From NCBI RefSeq assembly GCF_023015905.1, contig NZ_JALKBD010000030.1, positions 1 through 63,513 of the forward strand: a stretch of DNA of 63,513 nt. The letters run 5' to 3'. The position numbers were made by a program, and so were the translations under genes. The notes beneath the pieces are model-generated. The model was not told where the DNA came from, ran no database searches, and saw nothing but the letters and a program-made list of their open reading frames with translations. Shown piece by piece: positions 47,130 through 56,428 of the stretch. The number at the start of each line of letters is the position of its first letter. The stretch's first letter is position 1. This DNA comes from Arenibacter sp. F20364 (GTDB lineage: Bacteria; Bacteroidota; Bacteroidia; Flavobacteriales; Flavobacteriaceae).

Positions 47130-48863
47130 TTATTTCAAACGAATGTCCGATACTGACGCCCCTGAAGGAATCATAGGAAAAACATTGTCCTCTTTTTCTA
47201 CCTTAACTTCCAAAAAGTAAGCATCTTTGGAGGCCAACATTTCTTTAATGGTAGCCTTTAAATCTTTTCTCTCACTAATGCGCTTGGATTGTATATGGTA
47301 ACCTTCCGCAATCTTTACAAAGTCTGGATTTACCATTACTGTAGAAGCATATCTACTTTCAAAGAATAGTTCCTGCCATTGGCGTACCATTCCCAAATGG
47401 TCATTATTAAGGACCACGATCTTAACCGGGGTCTTGTTCTGGAAGATAGTGCCCAATTCTTGGATGGTCATTTGATATCCCCCATCACCAATAATAGCAA
47501 CTACTTCCCTATCCATGGCTCCCATTTTGGCTCCGATGGCCGCGGGCAGGGCAAAGCCCATAGTTCCCAATCCACCAGAAGTAACATTGCTTTTGGTCTG
47601 TTTGAATTTGGCGTATCTGCAGGCAATCATTTGGTGCTGCCCAACATCTGTCACTATTATAGCTTTATGACCACTGGCAATATTGATTTCTTCAATAACT
47701 TCTGCCATGGTAAGTTTATCCTTGGTAGGATAAACGTCATTTTTAATGATCTGTTCAAACTCTATCTTATACTTTTCCTTAAACTCATTGTGCCAAGATT
47801 CATGCTTATTGGTTTTGATCATTGGCAGCAGTAGATCCAAGGTTACCTTGGCATCTCCCAAGACCGCTACATCGGCTTTAACATTTTTGTTTATTTCTGC
47901 AGGATCAATATCGAAATGGATAATTTTTGCCTGTTTGGCATAAGTATCCAAACTTCCGGTTACCCTATCGTCAAACCGCATACCAATGGCAATAAGAACA
48001 TCACATTCATTGGTCAATAAATTGGGTCCGTAATTACCGTGCATCCCAACCATTCCCACGTTTAAAGGGTGATCGGTATCCATAGCCGAAAGACCAAGTA
48101 TGGTCCAGGCAGCAGGAATACCAGCTTTCTCTACTAGGGTTTTAAGTTGCTCCTCAGCTTCGCCCAAAATAACACCTTGACCAAAAACGATAAATGGCTT
48201 TTTGGCAGCATTGATTAAATTGGCTGCTTGCTCTATAGCTTTTAGGTCCGGTTTAGGGTAAGGGTTGTAACTGCGAACCCCTTTACAATGCTCGTATGAA
48301 AAGTCGAATTCATCAATTTGTGCATTTTTGGTAATATCTACCAAAACTGGTCCCGGCCTACCCGATTTTGCAATATAGAAAGCCTTGGCCAATACCTCTG
48401 GAATTTCGGAGGCTTTGGTAACTTGGCAGTTCCATTTGGTTACGGGAGTGGAAATTCCTATAATATCTGTTTCCTGAAAAGCGTCAGACCCCAACAAGTG
48501 TCTAGCTACCTGCCCTGTGATGCAGACCATGGGTGTAGAATCTATCTGAGCATCGGCAATACCGGTAATCAGATTGGTGGCCCCTGGACCTGAGGTGGCC
48601 ACGGCCACACCTACTTTACCGGTTACTCTAGCATAGCCTTGGGCAGAATGGGTAGCTCCCTGCTCATGTCTTGTTAAGATATGCGTTAGTTTATCCTGAA
48701 ATTTGTACAATTCATCATAAAGGGGCATAATGGCCCCACCGGGATATCCGTAAATCAAGTCTACCCCCTCAGCCAATAGGCAATGAATAATAGCCTCTGC
48801 ACCACTTATTCTTTTGGTGCTCTGCTTTGTTGACGCTGTTTTTTCCTTTTTCAATGTTTCCAT
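47130..48863 (-). CDS. ilvB: Acetolactate synthase large (catalytic) subunit
   Basis: 577-residue thiamine-diphosphate and FAD enzyme joining pyruvate with pyruvate or 2-oxobutyrate. E in LTRHEQGATHSAQGYAR activates ThDP; GDGGYQMTIQELGTI through VVLNNDHLGMVRQWQE is the ThDP/Mg motif; IGMRFDDRVTGSLDTY belongs to the FAD domain. Second gene of the ilv operon, 87 bp after ilvD. Confidence 0.96.
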   Translation of the reverse strand: METLKKEKTASTKQSTKRISGAEAIIHCLLAEGVDLIYGYPGGAIMPLYDELYKFQDKLTHILTRHEQGATHSAQGYARVTGKVGVAVATSGPGATNLITGIADAQIDSTPMVCITGQVARHLLGSDAFQETDIIGISTPVTKWNCQVTKASEIPEVLAKAFYIAKSGRPGPVLVDITKNAQIDEFDFSYEHCKGVRSYNPYPKPDLKAIEQAANLINAAKKPFIVFGQGVILGEAEEQLKTLVEKAGIPAAWTILGLSAMDTDHPLNVGMVGMHGNYGPNLLTNECDVLIAIGMRFDDRVTGSLDTYAKQAKIIHFDIDPAEINKNVKADVAVLGDAKVTLDLLLPMIKTNKHESWHNEFKEKYKIEFEQIIKNDVYPTKDKLTMAEVIEEINIASGHKAIIVTDVGQHQMIACRYAKFKQTKSNVTSGGLGTMGFALPAAIGAKMGAMDREVVAIIGDGGYQMTIQELGTIFQNKTPVKIVVLNNDHLGMVRQWQELFFESRYASTVMVNPDFVKIAEGYHIQSKRISERKDLKATIKEMLASKDAYFLEVKVEKEDNVFPMIPSGASVSDIRLK

Positions 48864-48950
48864 AATTGTAGACCTAATCGGTTAACATACTTGGTATAAA
48901 CCCCTTTTTAACTTCCTTGGGGAGTTACCGGTGATTTATACCCCTTAATA

Positions 48951-50627
48951 TTATATTTCATCGGTAACACAACCATTTGAGGCTGAGGAAACCGTTTTGG
49001 CATATTTGTATAAACTTCCTTTCTTGACCTTTAGGGATGGTTGTACCCAATTGGCCCTACGTGTTTTGATCTCGTCTTCTGACAAGGCCACAGAAATACT
49101 ATTTTTTTCAGCATCAATGGTAATAACATCCCCGTCTTTCAATAGAGCAATAGTTCCACCATCCTGAGCCTCCGGGCATACGTGACCAACAACAAAACCG
49201 TGTGTACCTCCAGAGAAGCGACCATCGGTAATCAATGCTACATCCTTCCCTAATCCCGCACCCATAATAGCTGCAGTAGGCTTTAGCATTTCCGGCATAC
49301 CTGGACCACCTTTGGGACCTTCGTACCTAATAACAACAACATCGCCCTTTTTTACCAAGCCCTTTCCAATTCCGGCATTCGCCAAAAACTCATCATCAAA
49401 AACTTTGGCAGGACCGGTAAAGTGTAATCCCTCTTTTCCGGTAATTTTGGCTACGGCACCGTCTTCTGCAAGATTTCCATATAATATTCTCAAGTGACCC
49501 GACTCTTTGATCGGAGCGTTCAAAGGCATAATTATTTTCTGTCCTTCTTTTAAACTTGGGACTTCGGCAAGGTTTTCGGCAACAGTTTTACCGGTTATGG
49601 TTAAACAATCCCCGTGCAACATATCATTTTCCAGCATAAACTTCATCACAGCCGGAGTACCACCAGCACGATGTAGATCTTCCATAAGGTATTTACCGCT
49701 AGGTTTTAAATCTGCCAAGAAAGGAGTACTATCGCTAATTCTTTGGAAATCATCCAAGGTAAAATCAACATCAGCGGCTTTTGCAATAGCTAAAAAGTGT
49801 AGCACCGCGTTGGTGGAACCCCCTAATAAGGTTAGCAGGCGAACTGCGTTTTCAAAAGATTTCCTTGTAATGATATCGCTGGGCTTAATATCGTTTTCCA
49901 ATAAATGCCTTAATGCAAAACCAGCGCTAATGGCATCTTGTTTCTTTTCCTTGCCAATGGCAGGGTTGGAAGAATTGTAGGGAAGGGCCATGCCCAATGC
50001 TTCAATTGCGGAGGCCATGGTATTGGCAGTGTACATACCACCACAGGCACCTGCTCCAGGACATGCATTTTGAATTACACCTTTATAATCCTCCTCGTTC
50101 ATGGTTCCGGCTACCTTTTCGCCCCATGCTTCAAAGGCGGAGACAATATCCAATTTCTTGTCCTTATAACAACCGGAAGCAATAGTACCACCATAGACCA
50201 AAACAGATGGTCTGTTTAGTCTTATCATGGCCATTAGGGCCCCAGGCATATTTTTGTCACAACCTACAACAGTTACCAATCCGTCATAGTTCATAGCTTG
50301 TACCACAGTTTCCATGGAATCTGCAATAATATCCCTTGAGGGTAAGGAATATCTCATTCCATAGGTACCCATAGAAATACCATCACTAACACCTATAGTA
50401 TTGAACACAAGTCCGACCAAACCGCCTTTATCGGTTCCGAGTTTTACTTCTTGTGCCAGATCATTTAAGTGCATATTACAAGGATTGCCCTCATAACCTG
50501 TACTTCCTATTCCTATCAAGGGTTTTTTTAGATCCTCTTCCTCCAGTCCTATAGCATATAACATAGCCTGGGCGGCAGGTTGTGTAGGGTCCTGTGTAAC
50601 GTTTTTGCTAAATTTATTTAATTCCAT
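48951..50627 (-). CDS. ilvD: Dihydroxy-acid dehydratase
   Basis: 558-residue Fe-S enzyme for the penultimate valine and isoleucine step. Cluster ligands are visible as Cys in [23 protein letters not shown] and [16 protein letters not shown]. The C-terminal [20 protein letters not shown] is diagnostic. It is the first gene of the ilv operon, with a -7 box 51 bp upstream. Confidence 0.96.
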   Translation of the reverse strand: MELNKFSKNVTQDPTQPAAQAMLYAIGLEEEDLKKPLIGIGSTGYEGNPCNMHLNDLAQEVKLGTDKGGLVGLVFNTIGVSDGISMGTYGMRYSLPSRDIIADSMETVVQAMNYDGLVTVVGCDKNMPGALMAMIRLNRPSVLVYGGTIASGCYKDKKLDIVSAFEAWGEKVAGTMNEEDYKGVIQNACPGAGACGGMYTANTMASAIEALGMALPYNSSNPAIGKEKKQDAISAGFALRHLLENDIKPSDIITRKSFENAVRLLTLLGGSTNAVLHFLAIAKAADVDFTLDDFQRISDSTPFLADLKPSGKYLMEDLHRAGGTPAVMKFMLENDMLHGDCLTITGKTVAENLAEVPSLKEGQKIIMPLNAPIKESGHLRILYGNLAEDGAVAKITGKEGLHFTGPAKVFDDEFLANAGIGKGLVKKGDVVVIRYEGPKGGPGMPEMLKPTAAIMGAGLGKDVALITDGRFSGGTHGFVVGHVCPEAQDGGTIALLKDGDVITIDAEKNSISVALSEDEIKTRRANWVQPSLKVKKGSLYKYAKTVSSASNGCVTDEI

Positions 50628-50677
50628 TAATTTGTATTCTTTGTATTTTAATTCTGTTCTATATAAACTATGACTAC

Positions 50678-50685
50678 CAAAGATA
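50678..50685 (-). promoter_or_regulatory. Candidate -7 box of the ilv operon (TATCTTTG)
   Basis: Exact TAnnTTTG match on the minus strand, 51 bp before the ilvD ATG, giving a leader of about 44 nt. The -33 TTG is not clear. Confidence 0.5.
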
Positions 50686-50886
50686 AAAGTTTAAAAACCC
50701 TTAGATTTTTAACATAAAAATTTGATTTAAATTCAATTATAATGATTTAATTTTAAACACTTAGTAATCAGTAACTTAAACATGTAAATCATATCATATT
50801 CAGTAGGTTTTTATTCTTTGATAAACCGTTTGGCGTCGACTTAAAAAGACCCTAAATCCAAACGTTATTTCAGCAAAACCCTTAAA

Positions 50887-50924
50887 AAAAAGCCTGTATC
50901 AAATATATCTGATACAGGCTTTTT
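50887..50924 (-). terminator. Intrinsic terminator of the pxp operon
   Basis: Perfect stem AGCCTGTATCA/TGATACAGGCT with an 8-base loop, extended by A/T pairs, and a run of T on the minus strand. It lies about 130 bp past the pxpC stop. Confidence 0.88.
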
Positions 50925-51054
50925 AAATCAATATAAATCCGTATCATCCCATTTAGGGGACGATAATGACTAAATTGATTATGTTTCTATTTATTTTCAT
51001 TAGGGTAAAATTAGGCATTAAAATTTAATTGGCAAAGAAATAAATATCCATCAC

Positions 51055-51894
51055 CTATTTTAGCTTAAAATTAATAAGGTCACCTGATCTTTTTTGCGCC
51101 AAAATGGACATGGCCATATCCGATAACTGCAAAATTCTTGGATAGCCACCAGTGGTCTGACCATCTTTCATTAGAATGATCAATTTTCCGGCAGGGGTCA
51201 ATTGAATGGTGCCGGGCAGGGTGGCCGAAGTTAGCATGGACACCTTATTACTATCAATCACCTCATTGAGCTGATAGGCCATTCTGTTATTCTCATTGGC
51301 GACCGAAAATTCCCGATAAAATAATTTAGCCAATTGTTTATCTGTCAATAGCCCATATTCCGGCCCCTTGTAAACTTCCAATTCGGATTTGTACAATACG
51401 GAATCGACCTTAAGTTCCGATATTTTGGGATTAAACTGTTTGCACTCGGCATATGGAAGACCAGACACTTTCTTAATAGAGTCCTGTTCGGTAATCGGTT
51501 TAAAAAAAGATCTACTTCCCAAGACCGATGCGGTGTCGAATCCGTCCTTAATGCCCAAATATGCCCTGAAGCCTTTTAATAATTTGCCATAGGTTAGTAT
51601 ATCGCCACTTTTAACCTTATAAACTGTATAGTTCTCAATGGCAGTCTCGTTCAGGGTTACGGACATTTCCGCACCGCCCAACACTATATAGGTGTCCTGT
51701 TCAAATTCCAATGTTGGTCCTGTCATGGTTATTTCTAGGACAGCGCAGTTTTCCTCGTTTTCCAACAAGGTATTTACTTTGGAGACAGAGAATGAATCCA
51801 TAACCCCTGCAACCGGAACGCCCTTATCCCTGTATCCAAATCTACCGATATCCTGTACTGTTGTGAAAAAGCCCGATTTTAAAATGTTAAGCAT
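51055..51894 (-). CDS. pxpC: 5-oxoprolinase subunit C (biotin-dependent carboxyltransferase-like)
   Basis: 279-residue protein of the KipA/AHS2 family, with LKSGFFTTVQDIGRFGYRDKGVPVAGVMD at the start (split: KSGFFTTVQDIGRFGY, then GVPVAGVMDSF) and GTIQLTPAGKLIILMKDGQT near the end. With PxpA and PxpB it forms the ATP-dependent 5-oxoproline (pyroglutamate) hydrolase. The start overlaps the pxpB stop by 8 bp. Slightly shorter than enterobacterial PxpC. Confidence 0.9.
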   Translation of the reverse strand: MLNILKSGFFTTVQDIGRFGYRDKGVPVAGVMDSFSVSKVNTLLENEENCAVLEITMTGPTLEFEQDTYIVLGGAEMSVTLNETAIENYTVYKVKSGDILTYGKLLKGFRAYLGIKDGFDTASVLGSRSFFKPITEQDSIKKVSGLPYAECKQFNPKISELKVDSVLYKSELEVYKGPEYGLLTDKQLAKLFYREFSVANENNRMAYQLNEVIDSNKVSMLTSATLPGTIQLTPAGKLIILMKDGQTTGGYPRILQLSDMAMSILAQKRSGDLINFKLK

Positions 51895-52624
51895 CCAGCA
51901 CTATTTTTTCTATATTATATATTCCTACCTCACTTTCAATTTTATGCAATTGGTATTCAGCCATTGAAATAGGGTAAAATTGTATTTTATCCCCCACTTT
52001 AACAAAACAGGGATTTTCCTTCTTTACGTCGAACATGGGAACCGGACATTTACCAATTATGTTCCATCCGCCAGGGGAATCCTGAGGGTAAATTCCTGTT
52101 TGTTTTGCGGCTAAGCCAACAGAGCCTTTGGGTACCTTTGGTCTGGGATTGGATTTACGGGGAACTTCCAAAGCCTCTGGCACACCTCCCAGATACATAA
52201 ACCCCGGCAAAAACCCTATACCATATACCGTATAAACATTTTGGGAGTGCAATTCAATTATGCGTTCCACAGACAAGCCCAACGGTCCGGAAATCTCTTT
52301 GAGATCCAGCCCAAATTCCAAATCATAACTTACCGGTAATCGCCAGAGGTATCTGGTAGCTGGTTCTATCTTTCCTTTTATGTCATACCACTCTTTTATC
52401 TTTGGTTTAAAATAATCAAAATCAAGGACGGTGTCCTTGCATATCAAAGTAAGTGAATTATAAGCGGGTACAAACTCCCATTCCTTCTGGTCTAAATGAT
52501 TTTGCTTAAGGTACTGGATGAACTGGAGAATGTCCTCCAAGATGGATTCTTCTACTTTAATGGGCCATTCCACCAAAATGGCATGGACACCAAATTGCCT
52601 GACTGATATTTTGAAATCGCTCAC
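51887..52624 (-). CDS. pxpB: 5-oxoprolinase subunit B (KipI/AHS1 family)
   Basis: 245 residues from GTG at 52624, whose bases overlap the pxpA stop (GTGA), the classic coupling arrangement. An upstream TTG at 52711 would run 90 bp into pxpA and is rejected. Family segments are ISVRQFGVHAILVEWP at the start, then LHSQNVYTVYGIGFLPGFMYLGG and RKSNPRPKVPKGSVGLA, and GIYPQDSPGGWNIIGKCPVP near the end. Confidence 0.92.
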   Translation of the reverse strand: MSDFKISVRQFGVHAILVEWPIKVEESILEDILQFIQYLKQNHLDQKEWEFVPAYNSLTLICKDTVLDFDYFKPKIKEWYDIKGKIEPATRYLWRLPVSYDLEFGLDLKEISGPLGLSVERIIELHSQNVYTVYGIGFLPGFMYLGGVPEALEVPRKSNPRPKVPKGSVGLAAKQTGIYPQDSPGGWNIIGKCPVPMFDVKKENPCFVKVGDKIQFYPISMAEYQLHKIESEVGIYNIEKIVLDA

Positions 52625-53358
52625 TTCTTTATTAAGATTTGGTTCTTTGGTAACTGTTTGGAAAGATACATTAATATTTGCAATGTTGAAGGAGAATCCC
52701 CGTGAATACAATAGGTATCCGCCTTTATTTTCACCGATTTCCCGGAAGGTGTCACCACCGAGCCCTTTGTAACCATATGTAGTATATGGGTTTCAACATC
52801 CTTGGGATTTTGTATCAAGGCCAAGGGCTCATTTCGGGAAACTAGGGAGAGATCTGCATTATAATTACGATCGGCAAAGGCTTCATATTTTATTTGAAAT
52901 CCTAGACGCAATGCTTCCTCTTCTATTCTAGAATGGTAAGGAACATATAGAAACACTTCTTTTTTATATTTTTCAATACAATCCAAAAAAAGCAATGCCA
53001 ATTCCCTATCCCTGGCTATATCATTATACAGGGCACCATGGGGCTTTATGTGATTTAGTTCGATTCCCAAGGATTTAAGAACGGCACTTAAATCCGCAAT
53101 TTGGGCAAGGATACTTTTTTTCAATTTCTTTTCAGCAATTTGAATGGTAGTTCTACCAAAATTCTCCCTGTCCGGATAAGAGGGATGGGCACCAACTAAC
53201 ACATGGTGTTCTTTGGCCAAACGGGCTACCTTCATCATGGAAACAGTATCGCCGGCATGGCCGCCACAGGCAATATTACAGGAGGAAATAAAAGGCATTA
53301 GCTGTGCTTCGTTGTCTAAACCCTCCCCTACATCGCAATTTATATCGATTTTGATCAT
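52621..53358 (-). CDS. pxpA: 5-oxoprolinase subunit A (LamB/YcsF family)
   Basis: 245 residues from ATG at 53358 (a TTG six codons upstream overlaps the transporter and is unlikely). Hallmarks are IDINCDVGEG at the start, SCNIACGGHAGDTVSM, VGAHPSYPDRENFGR, HIKPHGALYND and YEAFADRNYNADLSLVSR. It begins 4 bp after the NRAMP gene, tying the transporter to 5-oxoproline use. Confidence 0.94.
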   Translation of the reverse strand: MIKIDINCDVGEGLDNEAQLMPFISSCNIACGGHAGDTVSMMKVARLAKEHHVLVGAHPSYPDRENFGRTTIQIAEKKLKKSILAQIADLSAVLKSLGIELNHIKPHGALYNDIARDRELALLFLDCIEKYKKEVFLYVPYHSRIEEEALRLGFQIKYEAFADRNYNADLSLVSRNEPLALIQNPKDVETHILHMVTKGSVVTPSGKSVKIKADTYCIHGDSPSTLQILMYLSKQLPKNQILIKK

Positions 53359-53362
53359 GTCC

Positions 53363-54556
53363 TTAAAATAGTCCAAAAACGGTTAATATACTTTTAGTCC
53401 CCAATATAACGGACAAAATAATTATGATTATCCCTATTATATTTTGAAATCGGGTATTTTGATATTCCAGCATCACAGTTTTCCGATTTACGACCCATAA
53501 TAGAAAAATAGCGATAATTGGCAATAGCATTCCGTTGGTCACTTGAGCAAATTTGATAATCTCCAAAGGTCTTATGCCTATGGACATAAACAGCACTCCC
53601 ACCAATAAAATGATCATCCAAACTATTTTGAACCTTATATTATTCATGGTCATATTCCATCCAAAACAGCTACTGGCCACATAGGCAGCGGCTAAGGGTG
53701 CCGTAATTGCGGAGGTTACCCCGGCAGCAAAAAGTCCGATTCCCATAAAGTATTTGGCACTTTCCCCATACAGTGGTTCTAGGCCTTGGGCCATGTCCAT
53801 AATATTGGTTATATCGTTGGAGGGTATGGCAGTTGCGGTAACGATTATCGCCATGGATACCATGCCTCCCAAAACAATGGACACGACGGTATCCCTAAGC
53901 GCCTCCTTTAAATTCTCTTTGGATTTCCATTTTTCACTCACTAAGGAAGTATGTAAAAATAAATTATAGGGTACCACCGTGGTGCCTACCAAAGCGATAA
54001 TGGTCAAAATACTTCCTTCTGGAATTTGAGGGGTAAAGAGTCCTTTTAATATGGCCGAAACATCGGGTTTTGTAATTATTGCCGTAAATAGAAAGGATAA
54101 GCTCATGACTACCACCAAGGAAACCAAGACCTTTTCCAGAAGTTGATAATTACCAAAAAACAAGAGTAGAAATGCAAAAAGGCCCACTATCCACGGGTAA
54201 AAAATTAGATATTCTTGCCCAAAAACTGCCTCTAGCCCCAAAGAAGCCCCCCCTATATTGCCACCTTCATAGGCAGCGTTACCAACGACTATTGCGGCCA
54301 GGATCAAGCCCAATACCAAAATCTTTATCCATCGGACGCCTATCTCTTCCTTTATGACATGGGCCAATCCTTTTTGGGCTACAATCCCCAATCTAGCTGC
54401 CATTTCCTGTAATACTACGGTTGCTACAATGGAAAATAACATGGCCCATAGTAGCAAATATCCAAATTGTACCCCGGCAATGGAGCATACGGTAACGGTT
54501 CCAGGGCCTATAAAGGCAGCGGCTACCAAAACTCCCGGCCCCATTTTCCAGGACAT
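53363..54556 (-). CDS. NRAMP-family divalent-metal-type transporter
   Basis: 397-residue inner-membrane transporter with about 11 hydrophobic helices. The helix-1 segment GPGVLVAAAFIGPGTVTVCS lacks the strict DPGN metal-binding motif: it reads GPGT where canonical NRAMPs have DPGN, so Mn/Fe transport is doubtful. VGTTVVPYNLFLHTSLV, the equivalent of the helix-6 MPHN region, reads VPYN. The altered residues suggest a different substrate, and the operon suggests 5-oxoproline or a related compound. It is one base from the DUF2891 stop. Confidence 0.85.
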   Translation of the reverse strand: MSWKMGPGVLVAAAFIGPGTVTVCSIAGVQFGYLLLWAMLFSIVATVVLQEMAARLGIVAQKGLAHVIKEEIGVRWIKILVLGLILAAIVVGNAAYEGGNIGGASLGLEAVFGQEYLIFYPWIVGLFAFLLLFFGNYQLLEKVLVSLVVVMSLSFLFTAIITKPDVSAILKGLFTPQIPEGSILTIIALVGTTVVPYNLFLHTSLVSEKWKSKENLKEALRDTVVSIVLGGMVSMAIIVTATAIPSNDITNIMDMAQGLEPLYGESAKYFMGIGLFAAGVTSAITAPLAAAYVASSCFGWNMTMNNIRFKIVWMIILLVGVLFMSIGIRPLEIIKFAQVTNGMLLPIIAIFLLWVVNRKTVMLEYQNTRFQNIIGIIIIILSVILGTKSILTVFGLF

Positions 54557-54557
54557 A

Positions 54558-55673
54558 TTACTGAGCTGAATTTAAGGCATACAAGGCAAAACTTCCCAAC
54601 CAATGGGTGCCGCTATAATTATCGTCAACAATACTGGGTAGGGAGTAATTAATATGTTCGGTGGCAATCTGTTTTAAATGGGAGTATTGGGGAAGTGTCT
54701 TCGCAATTCCGTATAAACACCAGGCCCTACTAAAATTGAGACCATCCAAATGCACCAATTTTCCATCGGTTCTGTCCGACACTTTTCCGGGCTCAAGACT
54801 AAATTGGGGATTTGCCAATTGTGGCAAAAATTTTTCCAACCATTTTTTAAACTTTTCGGGGCTGTAAATTTTTCTGACCAAATTGGCTTCTTCCAGGCAG
54901 GGCGATAAAAAATCGAATCCGCTAGGTTCCCAAGTCATTGGACAATCGGCATCGTTTTCATAAAAACGTGCTACACTGGAGGTGATGGCGTTTTTTAAGC
55001 CATCGTCCTCAAAAATTACCGCATAATCCCAAGCCATGGAAAGTCCGAATGCGGTGTTGGTGTGTTCTCCCACCCTAATCGGATAATTTAATTTTGGCAA
55101 AAAATCTATGTAGGCCGCCACAATATAATTTGTCAAGGGCTGTAAATTATTTTCTAGATCACGTGCCAACGGATCGTTCCATGTGTGAAGTTCCTCGGCC
55201 AATTTCAGGATCCAGGCCCAGCCATATGTCCGTTCATAGGACTTATTTCCTGTCATATTGAAATAGGCCACCTCTGCCAATATATTTTCCGTTGAAATAT
55301 TCTGCACTAATTTATTTCTAATGGTGGAAGCCTGATTTAGACTGGGGAATTGTTTTAGCAGGGAAACCAAAGACCAATGACCGTGCACAGAGGAATGCCA
55401 GTCATAGCAACCATAAAATGCCGGGTGCAATTGTTCGGGGCTGCCCAAATGGGTGGAATCCTGAAGGGACTGATTTAATTTGTTGGGATATTCCGTTTGT
55501 AGGCATTCCAATGGCAAACGGACCAGCCGATTGGCTTCATTAAAAGTCAGCTCGGGCAGCGTCAATGGAGGAGCTTCTTTGGGTCCTGCATTTTTTTGGT
55601 CCCTGCAGCCCATGAGCACAAAGAAAACCAAAAAAGTTGTACCTATTGTATTTAGCAGTGTTCTATAGTCCAT
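54558..55673 (-). CDS. DUF2891 lipoprotein of the pxp operon
   Basis: 371 residues: lipoprotein signal (FLVFFVLMGC, Cys at about 23), then a DUF2891 domain spanning the rest. Recognisable parts are HPAFYGCYDWHSSVHGHWSL, RTYGWAWILKLAEEL, RVGEHTNTAFGLSMAWDYA and the C-terminal GTHWLGSFALYALN. The fold is predicted to be an alpha/alpha toroid. It heads a transcript that continues into the transporter and pxpABC, so it may act on pyroglutamyl or related substrates outside the inner membrane. Function not established. Confidence 0.82.
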   Translation of the reverse strand: MDYRTLLNTIGTTFLVFFVLMGCRDQKNAGPKEAPPLTLPELTFNEANRLVRLPLECLQTEYPNKLNQSLQDSTHLGSPEQLHPAFYGCYDWHSSVHGHWSLVSLLKQFPSLNQASTIRNKLVQNISTENILAEVAYFNMTGNKSYERTYGWAWILKLAEELHTWNDPLARDLENNLQPLTNYIVAAYIDFLPKLNYPIRVGEHTNTAFGLSMAWDYAVIFEDDGLKNAITSSVARFYENDADCPMTWEPSGFDFLSPCLEEANLVRKIYSPEKFKKWLEKFLPQLANPQFSLEPGKVSDRTDGKLVHLDGLNFSRAWCLYGIAKTLPQYSHLKQIATEHINYSLPSIVDDNYSGTHWLGSFALYALNSAQ

Positions 55674-55754
55674 TATTCAAGTTTCAATTAGAGAATATGT
55701 AAATATATAGGGATATTCCAAAACGCAGAAGAATATTCAAATTTTAAAGGCCAA

Positions 55755-55809
55755 GTAGTTTAAAAAGTAGGTTGTTCATCTAAAAAGTTGCAGTTCGTCT
55801 AAAAGATGG
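55755..55809. promoter_or_regulatory. Three tandem ~19-20-bp direct repeats (TAAAAAG cores)
   Basis: Units with cores at 55761 (TAAAAAG), 55781 (TAAAAAG) and 55800 (TAAAAG), spaced 20 and 19 bp. The second and third share GTTC(A/G)TCTAAAA. Spacing of about two helical turns is what a dimeric or tandem regulator such as a LytTR protein would read. It lies between the divergent DUF2891/pxp operon (start 55673) and the zinc-finger nuclease-fold gene (start 55890). Confidence 0.6.
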
Positions 55810-55889
55810 CCTTTTTGGATAACCCCCATATAATAATCCCAAAATATTACGGTTATAATAGTCCCAAATTAAATTTTTAACCTACTTGA

Positions 55890-56333
55890 ATGACATGTTT
55901 AGAATGTAAAAAAAAGCTTGATTATCTTGACCATAAAAGTGCAATGGATCTCTTTGGAATAGAGCTTTGCGCGAAGCACAAAGACAGAATGGAAAAGCTG
56001 ATCAAACTTAAAAGGACCCCCAAAGAAGCCATACAATTATATTATGGTTTAAAAAGTGCAGGTGTAAATCCAATGCTGGAATGGTGGGATGGAAAAAAGT
56101 CAGTTGATATAGCTATATCTAGGGTAAAACTTAATATAGAAATCGACACGGAATACCATTCATTAACCCATGAACAAGCCATTAACGATTTGGAAGAAGC
56201 CATGCATTCGTTTAAAAATGGATTTACCACCATTCGTATCCCCCACGTACTTATAAAGTATTATTTAAAGGAAACCGTAGATAATATTTTAGGGATCATG
56301 GAAGGACTAAAGGCCAATACCAAGGTCCTTTAG
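55890..56333 (+). CDS. Zinc-finger plus Vsr/DUF559-like nuclease-fold protein
   Basis: 147 residues. N-terminal CxxC (3-6) and CxxH (27-30) could form one zinc finger. The following domain looks like the Vsr/DUF559 branch of PD-(D/E)xK nucleases: conserved D73 in KKSVDIAIS, then NIEIDTEYHS with E84, D86 and H90, then a helix and TTIRIPHVLIKYYL as the last strand. Standalone proteins of this size are usually unannotated. It could cut DNA, or be an inactive binding fold. No methyltransferase or helicase neighbour is present, so restriction or repair is not implied by context. Call is from pattern only. Confidence 0.5.
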   Translation: MTCLECKKKLDYLDHKSAMDLFGIELCAKHKDRMEKLIKLKRTPKEAIQLYYGLKSAGVNPMLEWWDGKKSVDIAISRVKLNIEIDTEYHSLTHEQAINDLEEAMHSFKNGFTTIRIPHVLIKYYLKETVDNILGIMEGLKANTKVL

Positions 56334-56428
56334 TGAGTGATAGAATAGGGAAATGCCTTTACAGGTAAGGACAAAAGGCCTTTCAGTTCAATAAAAACTA
56401 AAAGGCCATAAATCTTAAAAACAATTTT

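Larger units (their letters stand above)
50628..51054. other. Intergenic region between pxpC and ilvD
   Basis: 427 bp on the leading side of the ilv operon. It contains the pxp terminator (50887-50924) and the candidate ilvD -7 box (50678-50685). No terminator-antiterminator pair lies between that box and ilvD, so leader attenuation is not supported. Confidence 0.55.

Noticed and set aside
50722..50778. Possible Leu/Ile-rich leader peptide (MFKLLITKCLKLNHYN) upstream of ilvD
   Set aside because: The best promoter box (50678-50685) is downstream of it and no terminator-antiterminator pair follows, so attenuation is not supported.
56377..56407. Hairpin between the nuclease-fold and GldL-like genes as a terminator
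   Set aside because: The stem has a mismatch and no T-run follows on the plus strand; it may only be an mRNA structure.
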